A stretch of 64,000 nt of DNA, taken from Bettongia penicillata ogilbyi. Its lineage: Eukaryota > Chordata > Mammalia > Diprotodontia > Potoroidae. The stretch covers positions 6,012,242 through 6,076,241 of the forward strand of contig JAJHZJ010000252.1 in NCBI GenBank assembly GCA_023548195.1, given 5' to 3'. Each line of letters opens with the position of its first letter. The stretch's first letter is position 1. Made by a program: the position numbers and the translations under genes. Below the pieces are notes generated by a model. That model was not told the origin of the DNA. It did no database searches and worked only from the letters and a program-made list of their open reading frames with translations. Shown here one piece after another: positions 44,173 through 57,256 of the stretch.

Positions 44173-44965
44173 ACTGACTCAAGTGTCAGCCTTCTTTTCA
44201 TATGCTTTCTCTGGGTTGGGGATGCTGCAGAGATGTCTGGGAAGAATTCTGTGGGGAAGCCCTGTATATGAAAAGGTGCTTCATAGCAATTAGTTAATAT
44301 TTTAGTAAGATGGTTTCTGAGCAGAAATGGCCTGTGCAAAGCCCTCAGTCATCTTTTTTTAATGTTAATAATATTTTGAGAAAGGTCCTTCTGAAATATT
44401 TCTGAAGGACAAGGGTGGGGGCAAGAAATATAAATGGGGTGAGACCATGAGGGAGGGATTTGTCATTTAGTTGCCATTTACGGCCCCGAATCACCATGCC
44501 ACGAGGTAAATGATTCATGGCCAAGGTCACTCCAGAGGATGGAGGAATATGGGAAGATGTCAGAATGGATTTACCAAACTACTACTTATTTCATTTTCCC
44601 CTGTGCACTGGTAGATTTTAAATAAAAGCACACATATTGAGCAAGATGCTGGCGCTCTGATCTTGTTTAGGACTACATCCATGGGGATTACATAGGGAGA
44701 ACGTCACTATTAAAGTAGATTTTAACATCCACACTGAATCATCTGGAGAAATTTTGGCCACTGTTTACAAATATCACTGGAAAACATAGCAGATCTAATT
44801 TGAAGAAATTCAATTGAGTTTCCAAAACAGGAAGTTCTAGAAAACAGAAAAGCATATGGAATTATTTCTTATAGTGCTTAAAATAAGAGAAGACTTTGGT
44901 GGATTGTTGAATATTTTGGGAGCAATTACTGAGGAGGAAGATCACGCTTGTTCAACTCTGTCACT
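44173..44965. other. No gene or named repeat seen
   Basis: Nothing recognisable; the 129-codon minus ORF at 43,950-44,339 crosses a SINE and is rejected. Confidence 0.4.
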
Positions 44966-44967
44966 CA

Positions 44968-45162
44968 GGGTGATATGGTACAGTAGTAAAAATATTGGAT
45001 TGAGTTAAAGGACCAGGGTTTGAATCCTGACTGCTTCTTCCTACTTGCATGGCCTTAGGGTCAAGCATATATATCCTCTGGGCTTCAGGTTCCTAAATCT
45101 GCAGAAAAAGGGAACTGGACAAAATCATCACCCCTACTTGCTATAAACCTATGATCCTAAAT
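44968..45162 (+). repeat. MIR-like SINE
   Basis: 'ccagggtttgaatcctgac', 'tgcatggccttagggtc', 'aaacctatgatcct'. Confidence 0.8.
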
Positions 45163-45287
45163 TGTAGGGGACAAATTGATAAATTTTCCCATATATTAAA
45201 AGTGACAAGCAAAACTGTCTAAAATCAGAATGGATTGCTTCAGAGTTTACACGGTTTTCCCTTTCCTGGAGTTTTGCAAATAATTGA

Positions 45288-45538
45288 GGCTTGCTGTTCA
45301 ATCATTTCAGCCATGTCTGACTCTTCGGGACTCTATTTGGGGTTTCCTTGGCAAAGATAGTGGAGTAGTTTGCCATTTCCCTCTCCAGCTCATCCTACAG
45401 ATGAGGAAACTGAAGCCAACAAGGTTAAGTGAGTTGCCAAAGGTTACACAACTAGTAAATGTCTGAGGTTGGATTTGAATTCAGGACTTCTTGACTACAG
45501 ACCTGGCACTCTATCCAATGCACCACCTAACTGCTCTC
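45288..45538 (-). repeat. RTE-tailed CORE-SINE, full length
   Basis: 'cttgctgttcaatcatttc', 'gtttccttggcaaagatag', 'gcaccacctaactgctc'. Confidence 0.92.
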
Positions 45539-45789
45539 AAAATCAGGGTGTGGGATGTTATACTAGAGATCCATGGTTTAGAATTATCTCTGTGTACTTT
45601 CCAATTCCAAGATTAGGGTATGACTAACAAAGAAAAACTCACATGCCCAATTAGCAATGCTTACCACAAATGACTAAAGAACTTGAAGATTGCTGATTTC
45701 AGAGCTCATACTACTTGCACAATGTGCATGCTTAAATGATGCTATTTTTACTAGCATCCAAATAAGCTAATTCATATATAATAATATTT

Positions 45790-46668
45790 ACAAAGGCTGT
45801 CACAGGCCCTCTTCTCTTTCTGCTCTATACTTTCTCACTAAGTGGTATCATCAGATGATTTTAATTATCTTCTCTATGTGGATAATCCCCAGATAAATAT
45901 ATTCAGCCTTAATCTCAAAGCAGTTCTACTCACTCTTGGCCCACATCTCCAATATATTGTTCAATCTTGTTATTCCTACCTGTACAGTATCTATCAAATA
46001 CTTCTCCCCATCTTTCTTCTTCTCATATAAAGAAATCGCCCTAGTCCGGCTTTCATCACCTCATGCTTGGACTATTTTAAAAGACTTCTAATGTACTAGT
46101 ATCCCTACTCCAGTTGGTCTTCCACCCATTGACCAAAATGATTTTCCTTAAGCATGAGATTATATCATTCCTCATTTCAATAAATTCTAATGGAAAGATA
46201 TTACCTCCAGGATCTAAAATAAAGTCTTATTTAGCATTTAAATAAAGCTTTTCACAACCTGTTACTTCCTACCTCTCCAGTCTTCTATCTTCTTCTCCTT
46301 TACGTACTCTGTGATCCAGTAATACTAGGATTCTTGATGTTATTTGAATACAAACTTTTGGCTAGTTCTCCCCCTTTTCTAGAATGTTCTGGCTCATTAG
46401 CTCTACCTCTTAGAATCCCAGGCCAGTGTCAAGACTCAACTCAAATGCTACCTCTAGTAGAAGGCTCTAGTCCTCTAGCTGCCAGATGACTCATCTAAGG
46501 TAATATTCCATCTACCATCTATATATCGAGTGTTTTTGATTTACATCTTGTCTCTTTGATTTGAAAATAAGCTGCTTGAGGGTAAGGGATATTTATGGCT
46601 TTCCTTGTGTCCCAGTGCTTAGCACAGGGCCAGGCATATACTTCTGACCTGACATATTGACTGACGAA
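45790..46668 (+). repeat. L2 LINE 3' region (about 880 bp)
   Basis: 'tctctatgtggataatcc', 'catgcttggactatttt', 'cccagtgcttagcacagg', 'catattgactgac'. Longest L2 segment here; the coding part is broken. Confidence 0.8.
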
Positions 46669-46829
46669 GCGCTTTACATACACCCTCTTGTTTGTCCTTC
46701 TAGAAGGCAGATTTGTAAATTGCAACAGCAAATAACAGTAATAATAGTGACAACTGTTATTAATATTACAATCTTTTTGAAGTTCAAACTTTCGGTAACA
46801 AGCCTCTTCAAACCTGGCTCAGTTCAGTT

Positions 46830-46945
46830 CAATATAACAAACACTTACTAAGGTTTTACCATGTACCAGGCTTTATTCTTCGACATAAGGCATACAAAGA
46901 GGAAAATCAAAGTCTCCACTCCCAGGGAGCTTACCTTCAGTTTAG
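46830..46945 (+). repeat. Ancient LINE-like fragment
   Basis: 'ccatgtaccaggctttatt', 'actcccagggagcttacc'. Confidence 0.5.
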
Positions 46946-48035
46946 GACTCCAGTGGTTTTCCTACAATAGAATGTGACCCAGCCCACCCTTGAAGCCTTT
47001 GCACCTTGACAGGATCTGCCAAATTTTGCAAACACCCAAGGTCATTTGTCTATACCTTGAAGAGGCATCAGAAAGGTACTTTAGTGGAATGACCAAACTT
47101 CTATTTTGGGCTTCCTTAAAATAAAAAAGGCAATAAAAAAAAATTCTGTTTTGTGGCTGAGTTTGCAGGGATTGGTTATTGTAAAGAGAGTTGGGAAAGT
47201 ACATTCTGATGTTATTCTGAAATGTAGTTTGATTCAGATACAAAGAGAGATGGCTTAATGCAAGACTCTCATTTTTCTCCTCCAATTTCTAAATAATTTT
47301 GGAAGCTCATGGTTCTTTAGAAGTGCATTTCCTAATTTGGATGGGGAAAAGCATTCACAGAGCATTTTCCTTTATTTAAAATTTAAAGGAATTATGCCAA
47401 GAAAATAATTTTAGATCTGACAATTGTAAAAATGAAGATAAGAAAGAAATGGCCCTATATAACACTTACAAGATTTAGTTGGATGAGCAGTTATAAATAA
47501 AAACAAACCCACTTGTAGTCTGGATAAATGCATAATAAATAATTCAAAATTTGTTTATGGGCTAGAAAATTACCTAACCTCTATGACTGTTCATTCTGGA
47601 TACAACTTGACTCCTAACTTCTTAAGTCCTGTCATATAATCCAAAATAGGATCATTGCTCACTAGTGCGCTTCAATTTTGTTATCTTGGAAAAAAGGACT
47701 TCAATGTCCAAAGAAAAGAGTATCTAATGATTGGAGAAAAATGGAACTTTGGCAAGGAATAGCAATTATAAGTCATTTTCCTCACTTGATGGTGGAGTAC
47801 AGCTTTGATGGAGGGGTAATGGAGTTAAATCTCAAACTCTCTGAAAACCTACAAAAGCCCTTGGATAAAACAAATTTAATTTGCATCACAGGTAGAGAAA
47901 ATATTTGAATAAAATTGCAAGGTTTAATTTTAGAGTGGAAAACAAAAAAAAATTGACATAAAACTTCTCTTGAAATAATGTTTAAAATTCCACAATTAGT
48001 AGACAAAAGTCCCAGAAAAGGAGTTATTTCAGGCT
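46946..48035. other. No gene or named repeat seen
   Basis: AT-rich; ORFs of 74-107 codons overlap on both strands without recognisable features. Confidence 0.4.
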
Positions 48036-48039
48036 CTAG

Positions 48040-48600
48040 AGTTCATCATTTATTAGGTATTCATTGTTCCGATGGGATATATAAGAAACCACAGTTGCCT
48101 CTGTCCTCAAGGAATTTAGTTTACTTGAAGATAAAATATGTACATGAAATGGAACACTTAAATGGTAACATAAAAATAAGGGTAAAATTGATGGAGTGCA
48201 AATGGAAGATATAAGTACTGATTAGAGGTGAAAACAAATTGGCATTAATTCCTTTTTGATTAAATATTTTTTTGACCAGAGTAAACAGAATTATAACATT
48301 TGATATTTCCATCCTCTCTCTTATTTACAGTGGCTCCCACACTCAAGAAAAGAGTTGGGGAAAGAGGATGAATAAAAATAGGAAATACCATATAGAAATA
48401 TAAATTTGTTTAATTAAATTATATAGACTGCAAATTCCACAGAAGCTCAGAGAAGGGAGATATCCAAGTAGGTTGAAGTAGAGAAGGCCTCATATAATAT
48501 GAACTTAATTAAGAAGGCTAGGATAAATCAGTTCCAAAGAGATTATAAGCTTTTCAGGAGCACAAAAGAGGTAATCAATAAACATTTAATTAAATTATAG
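48040..48600 (+). repeat. Probable ancient LINE-like fragments
   Basis: 'ctctgtcctcaaggaattt' (48,100) and 'cacagaagctcagagaagg' (48,438) follow the order of the unnamed ancient families. Very worn. Confidence 0.35.
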
Positions 48601-49359
48601 GGTGTACACTGAAGAACATAAGAATTAGATACACAGGCCCAGTCTATCAGAGGCATTACTATGATAGCGCTTAGAATTGATGGAGACCACAGACTGTCTT
48701 AAGTTTTGAGGGGAGGTGTGTAGACATAGGAGAGGGGAGAATTACAAAGTGTAATCAGGCTTGATGAACTTAGTCTGGTAATATGCAATGTGGGTAATAG
48801 AGGGGAGAGGTAGTTATGAGGGTCCAGGAAAGAAGCTGCTGATTTGACATATTCAAGATACAGAAAAAGATCCCATTTTTGTTGTATAATTTTTGTTTTA
48901 AGAACCAATATTTACTGCATACTTACCACGGTGTTAACATATGGTCTCTGCCTTCAGGGTGCTTTAGATGATATATATGAATTGATGAGTTGGAGATCAC
49001 TCTCTGGACAGCAAGAAGATGGGCTAAATGGTTTGCTGCTTTGCAACTTCGGCCGCTTCCTCTAGGTCATTTAAGAGCTATAAATTAAAATCTACTGTCC
49101 TGTTTTGCTTTTCTTTAACTTTTTCATGGTTATTTATCCACACAGCAAGAATGCATCGAAGCTTAGGCTAAGAAAATCTTGAAGCAGGCTCGCTCTAAGT
49201 CAGGGATGGTGAGTATTTCTCCTTTGAATGAGAGATGGGATGAGATAGCCCAGACTAGGAGTTCTTCACCTTTTGGCAGTCTGGTGAAGTCTACAGACCC
49301 CTTCTCAGAATAATATTATCAAGTACTTAAAATAAAATACATAGGATTATAAAGAATAA

Positions 49360-49582
49360 TAATTATTTCATGTTGTATGGTTGCGTCCAACTCGTTAGCT
49401 TGCCATTTCCTTCTCCAGCTCATTTTACAGATTTGAGGAAACAGAGGCAAACAGGGTTAAGGGACTTGCTCAGGGTCACAAAGTTGGTGAGTGACTGAGG
49501 CAAGACTGGAACTCGGAAAGATGAGTCTTCCTAACTTCAGGCACACTACTCTCTTTCCACTTCACCACCTAGCTGATCCAAT
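49360..49582 (-). repeat. RTE-tailed CORE-SINE
   Basis: 'gccatttccttctccagc', 'aggcaaacagggttaagg', 'cttcaccacctagctg'. Last full SINE before the repeat-poor stretch. Confidence 0.88.
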
Positions 49583-50311
49583 TATGTCAGTAGTTATCAA
49601 AATGTTTTCTACAAGTTTAAAGACCCCAGCTTAAGAACAATTCTATGGTTCTCTGAAAAGTCCACCATCTTTAAGATTAATAAACATATCTAAATCTAAA
49701 GAGGAAAGGCAGAGATTTGAAACCATTTTATTCCACACCATTCAGATATGAATACTTACTTTTAACTGATTTGTGACATGGTGAACATAGTGACATGGTT
49801 CTATATTCAATGGAACCAAACTGAAGAAGTTGCCTGTAGTAACAAAGATTTTCATCTTCAGCTGCTGTTTCTCATCTGCTGAACAGAAGCCTTTACTTCC
49901 GTTGGGCAAACATAAGTCAATCCTTAAAAATCTCCATTTTTTGCCATTCTCAGATCCTGACAAAGTACACCAAAGCAGACAAATGCAATCCTCTCCTTTG
50001 GAAAGAAGAGGTTTCAGTTTATATCGTTCCAGGACCCATTTGATGCCAGCTTCCAAAGAAAAGTGTTTTTCTCTTTCGATATTTTAAATTCCCACTTAGA
50101 ATATGCCAGTATTACATTCCACCAGCTATTCTCAGATTTCTTTAAGAGGAAAATTTTGGAGATACATCCCAAGATTGAAAATTTAGAGATTTACTCTGCT
50201 AAAATTCAAAATTCCTAGAGGGAAAAAATATTGGAAGGAGACTATGTATACAGTATCATTTTTATTGGCTACTATAATATTATGATAGCTTTGATACTTG
50301 GCATAAAGAGT
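49583..50311. other. No gene or repeat seen
   Basis: Repeat-poor flank downstream of the candidate PRRG1 3' UTR. A pair of overlapping ORFs (85 and 104 codons, opposite strands, 49,742-50,087) is unsupported. Confidence 0.4.
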
Positions 50312-50331
50312 GTCTTGGTTTTAAAAATAGC

Positions 50332-50337
50332 TTTATT
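50332..50337 (-). promoter_or_regulatory. PRRG1: Candidate distal poly(A) signal AATAAA
   Basis: AATAAA on the minus strand about 2.9 kb after the PRRG1 stop, followed by an A/T-rich stretch where cleavage could fall. The downstream GU-rich element is weak. No transcript evidence is available. Confidence 0.3.
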
Positions 50338-51127
50338 TAGCATACCAAAAATCACAGAGACAAAGAAAAACCTCATCTATTATGAACATAAACAAAATGT
50401 TTAAATACCATAATTTAATGTAAACCAAATGTCTTCAAATATTAAATCTTGTAATCAAATATATGTTATTTACACAAAACCAAGTTAGAATGACCTCCAC
50501 AGGTATCAATCAGGTAACCAATCTTGAAGTTATCATTCAACTACTGAACAGAAAAATAATGGTGCCTCTATCCACATGGATCATCAGAAAGTCAGAAACC
50601 ACTTTACTGTTTGCATATGATGCAACTTGTTGTTACATTCAAAGAAGGCAAGGTTGCTTGTCTTAGAGGTCCACAAATACAGTCACAGCACGTGGGAGGC
50701 TTGTAAAACATCCAGGGCTAAGGCTGTAAATTCTACTTCGGTTATTTAATGCAAAAATGATTCAATTTAGTTAGTTTAAGAAAGGTAGTAAATATATTCT
50801 GCAAAAATAAACCTTTATTAAAAACCATTGAAGGCAAATGCGATATCAATCAGATTGGAAAGGCATAAACATAAAAAATATATTGCTACATTGAATGAGC
50901 CCCTTGTCTTCTGCAAATGTTAAGAAATTGAGTCTATAAAACTGGATTTTCATTTCAGGATGAGGGTGGAAATACCAAATCCTTAATGAATTTTAAACAA
51001 AATAGGTGGCATTTCCCCCACTCTGGTCTCTTTCACAGACATTTCTGGCTCGTTGCCTTTTATCACTCATATGTAGGGTTTTCTCTGATCGACAGCCGTA
51101 GTCATTGACACGTTTAAGAATTGGTCT

Positions 51128-51133
51128 TTTATT
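51128..51133 (-). promoter_or_regulatory. PRRG1: Candidate proximal poly(A) signal AATAAA
   Basis: AATAAA on the minus strand about 2.1 kb after the stop. A third hexamer lies at 50,813-50,818. Either could give a shorter PRRG1 transcript; the sequence alone does not decide which is used. Confidence 0.25.
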
Positions 51134-53253
51134 TCAAAAGACCCAAATCCATTCCATATTGCAGTTTGGATATTCATAAAAAGCAGCAGTAAAATTAAGC
51201 CCTTAAAATTGGAAATAAACACAATTTAGGCCTGTATTTAGTCATGGTATACCTGACTCTTGTCCTTCAATTCCTTCTGGTTACTGGTCCAACCCCAGCC
51301 CTGCACTATCTACACTAATTATCTAAGAAGAGCTTTGGGCCAACTTCTACAGAATGTTTAAAAAAAAACCCACAAAACTTTTGAAGTAAAAATTCCTAAT
51401 GGTTAGTCTCTAAAAATATGCCAAAGACTGAGGGGGCCACAGGATATAAATTAAAAACTGGAAGAGATCTTGGAGGCCATATTGTGCCATCACCTCATTT
51501 TATGGAGAAGGCTGTCTACTGTACGTTTATAGCCATGTCCATGAGACTCAGGAAAACAATGTCATTAGTGTCAAGCCTGTAGTCCATAAATGAGTTGCTT
51601 AGTAACTACTGAATTTAAAGTCACTTATACAATTTTCTCCTGGGCCTTCGGACAGTTATTGCTGAGCAAGCAATCCAGGTGTCAGCATAGTAATAAATGG
51701 CAGAAGATGTATGGAACCAAGGTGGAATGACATACACTGGTGATGGCAAGGTCAAGAGAAGTTTGTTTTACCCTCTTGACTGTGTGAAAGCACTATGAAT
51801 TAATGATTCACAATTCCCGGGCAATAGACTGTTGTTGCTGGAACCTTTTACTAATGCACAATCTACTTGGTTTAAAGCCATCATCTTGTCTATATGTATG
51901 CCAAATATGCATTTCTTTTATCCAGGAAACAATTCCCTTTGACTCTGTGGAGACTGGTCTTTATGGTTTTGTGGAGGAAGTGTTTGAGGACATCGGAGTG
52001 GGGATGCATGAAAACATTCACATGGACAGGGTGGATCAATTTCCTATCAGTGCAACACAAAACCTCACCCTTAACTGCAGGGACAGCATAGCTGCCAAGA
52101 CAGAAAGTTGGCATTCCTTTCTCAAACATTCTGCCTGAGGGGGCATAACATCAACCCCCTGCTTTTGGGGAGTTATACCTGTAGCCCCCGCCTTCCCCCA
52201 AAACATAACAACACGAAAAGAAAACAGTGACAATCAAAGACCTATATGAGGCTATAATTGGATTCCAATTTGCCCCTGGCACTACACAATCTTTTTCTAT
52301 CAATAGAAAACCAATATAAAAATCACAGTGCTTTAATTCTTTTATATCTAAGTTAATGGGAAATTACCTCCCTATAATTCCAAGGCAATGACTTCGGACT
52401 AACCTATAACTGTAGCAAAATAATTTTCTTTCAGAGTTTTTAAATCTTACTTACATTACTAAGAGAATGGGGAGGAGTCAAGTGGGAGAGGATAAAAGTT
52501 TGGGATGGTGTTAATGGACAATGGGGAAGGAGGGAATTAAGATCAAATTTGAGCAATATATCATGCTGTAATAGATCTTTATATCCACTTTACAAATTAT
52601 CTCATGGCAAAAGAAAAAAAGAGCACAAAATGAATAAATATGAGTCATCTAGAAATGCATAAACACTGTTTGGTTCTTTATCAAATACATCACAAACCCT
52701 GAAATGATATTAATAACCAATTATCTTACTACTTAAAAGTTGTTAGCACTTTATCATTTATTGCTGTCTCTGTCAGAAGTGTCTAAATTCAGATTACCAC
52801 ATGCATTTTCCTTTTAAGGTAAATGGGAAGTTAGTGAGGAAAGTTAGCCCAGCAAAATTTCCTATTTGCAAAATTCACCATCATGTTGCTGGCATTCTAA
52901 TTTGCAAGTAGAGTTAAGTGCTACACTTTGCAGCTTCTGGTGAGTCTCCTTTCCTAGGTGACTAAGAAAGATTTTTTAAGCCAGTTGCATATATACTGTG
53001 TTGGCATTTATATGCACTCTGATATAAACACTGCTGTGGGTTCCTATCTCTCCACTAGCCCAAATGAGAACTGATAAAATCTGAAAGAAAAGAGACAAAA
53101 ACAAAGAAGGAAAATGATATGGGACGGGGGAAGTGGTATGCTTTGAAGGTCCAATAAATTATGTAAATGCATGATTATGCAGTGATAAAGTGCTACAAAA
53201 TTCTCCCATTAGTAGTTTAAAAAGAACCAGAGAAATGAAGATTCTTTACTGCT

Positions 53254-53778
<525 letters not shown>

Positions 53779-53790
53779 CTAAAAACAGTA
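53779..53790 (-). other. PRRG1: 3' splice acceptor of the PRRG1 last exon
   Basis: Read on the minus strand, a T-run precedes AG (tactgtttttag) and the next codon is AAG of KEFW. Splicing here gives phase 0. This matches the position where Gla-domain genes break between the Gla exon and the aromatic-stack exon. An AG three bases further in would drop only the lysine and cannot be excluded. Confidence 0.85.
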
Positions 53791-54499
53791 AGACAGAATA
53801 AATCAGAAACTGAAATGGTTAAAAGAGGACAAACAGAAAAAATGAACATTCGATAACCACAATGAATAAAGGTAAACCCAGGTTAGGGGATTCAAATGAC
53901 CCACACTACTTTTTCTTTCTTTCTAGGGGAAGTGGGGGAAAGAAGGACAAACACTTTGCTGCCTGCCCCTTCATCCACTGTGCTCTCCCCCCACACCCCC
54001 AAACTCCCTTGTAATCAAACTCTTGGCTGACTAGATCTGGGTTCCTCAACATTTTCATGTTTATACTGTCTTTAGTTAGAGGATTTTTTAAAAAAATAAA
54101 CGTAATAATGTGATTACAAAACAGAAACCTATGTTTACAAAATTGAACTCCAGAAAAAACATTCTATTTCTTCTTCCTATAACATCATCAAGTCTCTGCT
54201 CCAAAAGAATTGATTAATTTGGTCCTAACCCAGGTCCAAAGAGCAGCCCAGCCCTGTGGCCAGGACTATTGATTTATTTGTACCATCTTTAACATTTTAA
54301 GTTTAAAATTTAGCTCTCCTTCCCCTCAAAGTTAATTACACTTATGTAGTTGCAGGAGCTACAGGGAATGGATTCTATTATGGAGACTTGGCTTTAATAA
54401 CAAGAAAGACTTAGAACACACAGTGTAAAATTAAAGGAGAAAGTAAAAGTCACAGAACGAATAGTAAAATGAGAGCTTTTCCCTTCTGTTTGGTGAAGA

Positions 54500-54715
54500 G
54501 AAGAGAATACAGGACAGAGTTTAGAGTAAGAAGACCTAGGTTTGAGTACCTAGCTCTATCACTGCCTAGCCACCTTAGCCTTGCCATTCACTTCTGTAGT
54601 CTGTTTCTTCCTCTATAAAATGAGCAAATTTCCAAGGCTGCTGTAGAAATAATATTTGGGGATTCTGGGTTGGACCAGATGCTATCCAAGGTTTCTTTAA
54701 GTTCTAGTATTTTAC
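54500..54715 (+). repeat. MIR-like SINE
   Basis: 'agaagacctaggtttgag', 'cttcctctataaaatgag', 'tttaagttctagtatttt'. Confidence 0.7.
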
Positions 54716-55667
54716 GATACTAAGAAACAGAAATAAATTTACTGCTGCTATTATGTATATTTCAAATATGTAGATGATGGTGAAGTATATGTAGAAATGT
54801 GAACAGCCTCAACCAGATAACTGATATGGAAATGAGAAGCAGCAAAAGTATAGTACAATGTTAACTCTTTGCATTTTATGATTACTAATGGAGAAAACTT
54901 AACCAATTAATAATTCATTTCTTTCTTAAATTATAAAATCAGCCACAGGTGATATTTTACACAATTCTCTTGCCTTTATTTTTTAAACAAGGTATTCCTA
55001 AAGATGTGTAGAAATTTTTTTTAAAAATGTACCAGAGAAGTTTCTACTTACAAGAACACAACTGCAAATCCTTAGGGGGGAAAAAAAAACTTTTTGTAAA
55101 GTGAATGATTACTCCTAAGAGTCATCAGCATTATAAATCCACATTTTTAGATGATTTGTCAAAAATGGCAACAATCTGTAACAAAATTTAGCAGTACATG
55201 TGGAAATTTGAGATTATTTAACATTTTATACACACAAACCAGAAATGATCACTGTAGAAAAATTAAGAGCAGATTCTTAAACACATCTGGATTTTCTTTT
55301 CCTTCAACAATAAGGACTGGATAAAAGACCAGAACGCTGGGTCTTTTTAAGCATCTCTAAAACTGGCACATATAACATCAACATAATTTCCACAGAGTTT
55401 ATAGATATTAAACCTAAAAGCATGGCAAACATAAAGCTTAATAGAAAACAAGGAATAATCTTTTGGACAACATATGAATGGCTAAGTGTTTCAGCCAAGT
55501 GTAGTTCACAATGGACTCTCAGCGACATACTCTAATGTAATCTGCTGCCCAAGAACCAAACTAGCTAAGTGCAGAGAGACTTATTAATCAGTATGGGGTT
55601 GACCCTTAGGTGATAAAATTTTTCAGCCACAGCAAACTCATGGTGTGGATAATAGTAGAATTACAGG

Positions 55668-55830
55668 GTAATCAGGAGCATCCCAGTGGCTATCTAATAC
55701 AACTCCCTCATTTTACAGATAAGAAAAGTGAGATCCAGGGAGTTTTAATGACTCGCCTGAGGTCACACATGTAGTAAGTATCAGAAGGAAGATTTGAATA
55801 CAGATCCTCTGACTCCAGAGTCAGTCACAG
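55668..55830 (-). repeat. MIR-like SINE
   Basis: 'ccctcattttacagataag', 'actcgcctgaggtcacac', 'gatcctctgactccagag'. Confidence 0.82.
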
Positions 55831-56339
55831 ATGAAATTACATATCTACAGAAGGATGATGTAACTTCCTGACAGTATATATACTAAATTATATTAAATTT
55901 AATTAAAAAAAAGATTTCATGTTAATTTCCGTTTTCAAATAGTTCATTCTCCACTCTTTGCTTGGAGATATTAAGCTACCTTAGGAATTATATGTGGCTA
56001 ATTTTAAACACTGGATCAAATATAAGTTGGTGGTTTTTTTTTTTTCCTGTCACCTACAAAACTCCCAGGCCACCATTTCTTTCCTTCATCCACCATTACC
56101 CTCAGAATGGGAACTAATATTAGTTAGACTAATTGTTATATTACAAAATAATCTGATGCATACTACAAATAAATACAAATAGCATTTTGGATATTGTCTA
56201 TTTTTTAATTATCCAAAGAATGTCTTCCTTTCTGTTGTTATAAGACATATATCTTATACGTGTGTATGATATATACATATATTCTGTTGTTTCTGCTGTT
56301 ACAATTTAAGAATCAATTTTGCAATATGAAAGAGAACTG

Positions 56340-56690
56340 CTCTCCTTGAGGTTCCTCACAGCAAACACTCCATCTGTTGGCTATTCTCCTGATGCCTGGA
56401 ATTCTCTCCTCCATTTCTGCCTTCTGCCTTCCTTCAAGTCCCAGTTGAAATCCTATCATCTACGCAGAAGCACTTCCTTAAATCTCTTACTCCTAATGCT
56501 CTTCCTTTATCATCCTCTACTTATCCTGTATGAATTTTGTTTGTCTAGAGTTTGTATGTTGTATCCCCATTAGATCATGAGCTCCTTCAGAGTAGGGACT
56601 GTCTTTTGCCTTTCTTTGTATACCTATTACTTTCCACAGTGCCTGGCACACAGTAGGCACTTAATAAATGTTTTTTGAGTGTTTTAGAGG
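56340..56690 (+). repeat. L2 LINE 3' end
   Basis: 'gatgcctggaattctctcc', 'ccattagatcatgagctcc', 'cacagtaggcacttaataa'. The 84-codon ORF is part of it. Confidence 0.85.
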
Positions 56691-56889
56691 AATGGATATG
56701 TAGAGCCCATGTAAGATTGCATGTCATCTTGGGGAAGGAGGGGGGAGGAAGGGCAAGAAATTTTGGAACTTATGGAAGTGATCGTTGAAAACTGAAAACA
56801 AAAAAATTAATAAGTTTTGGGAAAAAAATAAATGTTTTTTGATTTAAATGAGAACATCAGCCAGTTTACCAAGGCAGAGTGGCATTCTA

Positions 56890-57017
56890 TCATTAATGAA
56901 ATAGAAGTCGGAAGCTTTAGATCTAAATAATCCAGGGCACAATCTCTCTGAGACTGTGTTTCCTTGTCTGTAAAATGGAAATTACAATATTTTCACTATC
57001 TACCTCAAAGAATTTCT
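56890..57017 (+). repeat. MIR-type SINE
   Basis: 'gactgtgtttccttgtctg', 'taaaatggaaattac'. Abuts the next SINE at its 3' end. Confidence 0.65.
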
Positions 57018-57256
57018 TTGTGGTTCAGTTGTTTCAGGCTCTTTGTGACCCCACTTGGGGTTTTCTTGACAAAGATACTGGAGGGGTTTGCCATTTCTTT
57101 CTCCAGCTCATTTTACAGATGAGGAAACTGAAGTAAACAGAGTTAAGTGACTTGCCCAGAGTCACACAGCTGGTAAGTATCGAGGCCACATCTGAACTCA
57201 GGTCTTCTTGACTTCAGGTGCAGCACTCTACATTCTGATCCACTTAGCTGCCCTGG
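57018..57256 (-). repeat. RTE-tailed CORE-SINE, full length
   Basis: 'ggttcagttgtttcagg', 'ccacttggggttttcttg', 'acttgcccagagtcacac', 'atccacttagctgccc'. Confidence 0.92.

Larger units (their letters stand above)
50312..53253 (-). other. PRRG1: Candidate long 3' UTR of PRRG1
   Basis: The stretch 3' of the stop codon is AT-rich and nearly free of recognisable SINEs, unlike the DNA on either side. Only one worn MIR-like piece, near 51,455-51,530, is visible. Short ORFs on both strands show no family resemblance. A long conserved 3' UTR would explain the depletion. The distal end is set only by a candidate poly(A) signal at 50,332-50,337, so the length is uncertain; earlier signals at 51,128 and 50,813 could end shorter forms. 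Confidence 0.45.

Noticed and set aside
43950..44339. 129-codon minus-strand ORF
   Set aside because: It crosses an antisense MIR-like SINE; the open frame is chance.
1..49583. Exons of LANCL3, the 3' neighbour of PRRG1 in human
   Set aside because: No stretch resembling LANCL3 was seen. Small exons could be missed by eye, but the spacing in human makes its absence unsurprising.
51803..52138. 111-codon plus-strand ORF
   Set aside because: It lies antisense to the candidate PRRG1 3' UTR, has overlapping ORFs on both strands, and shows no domain or start context.
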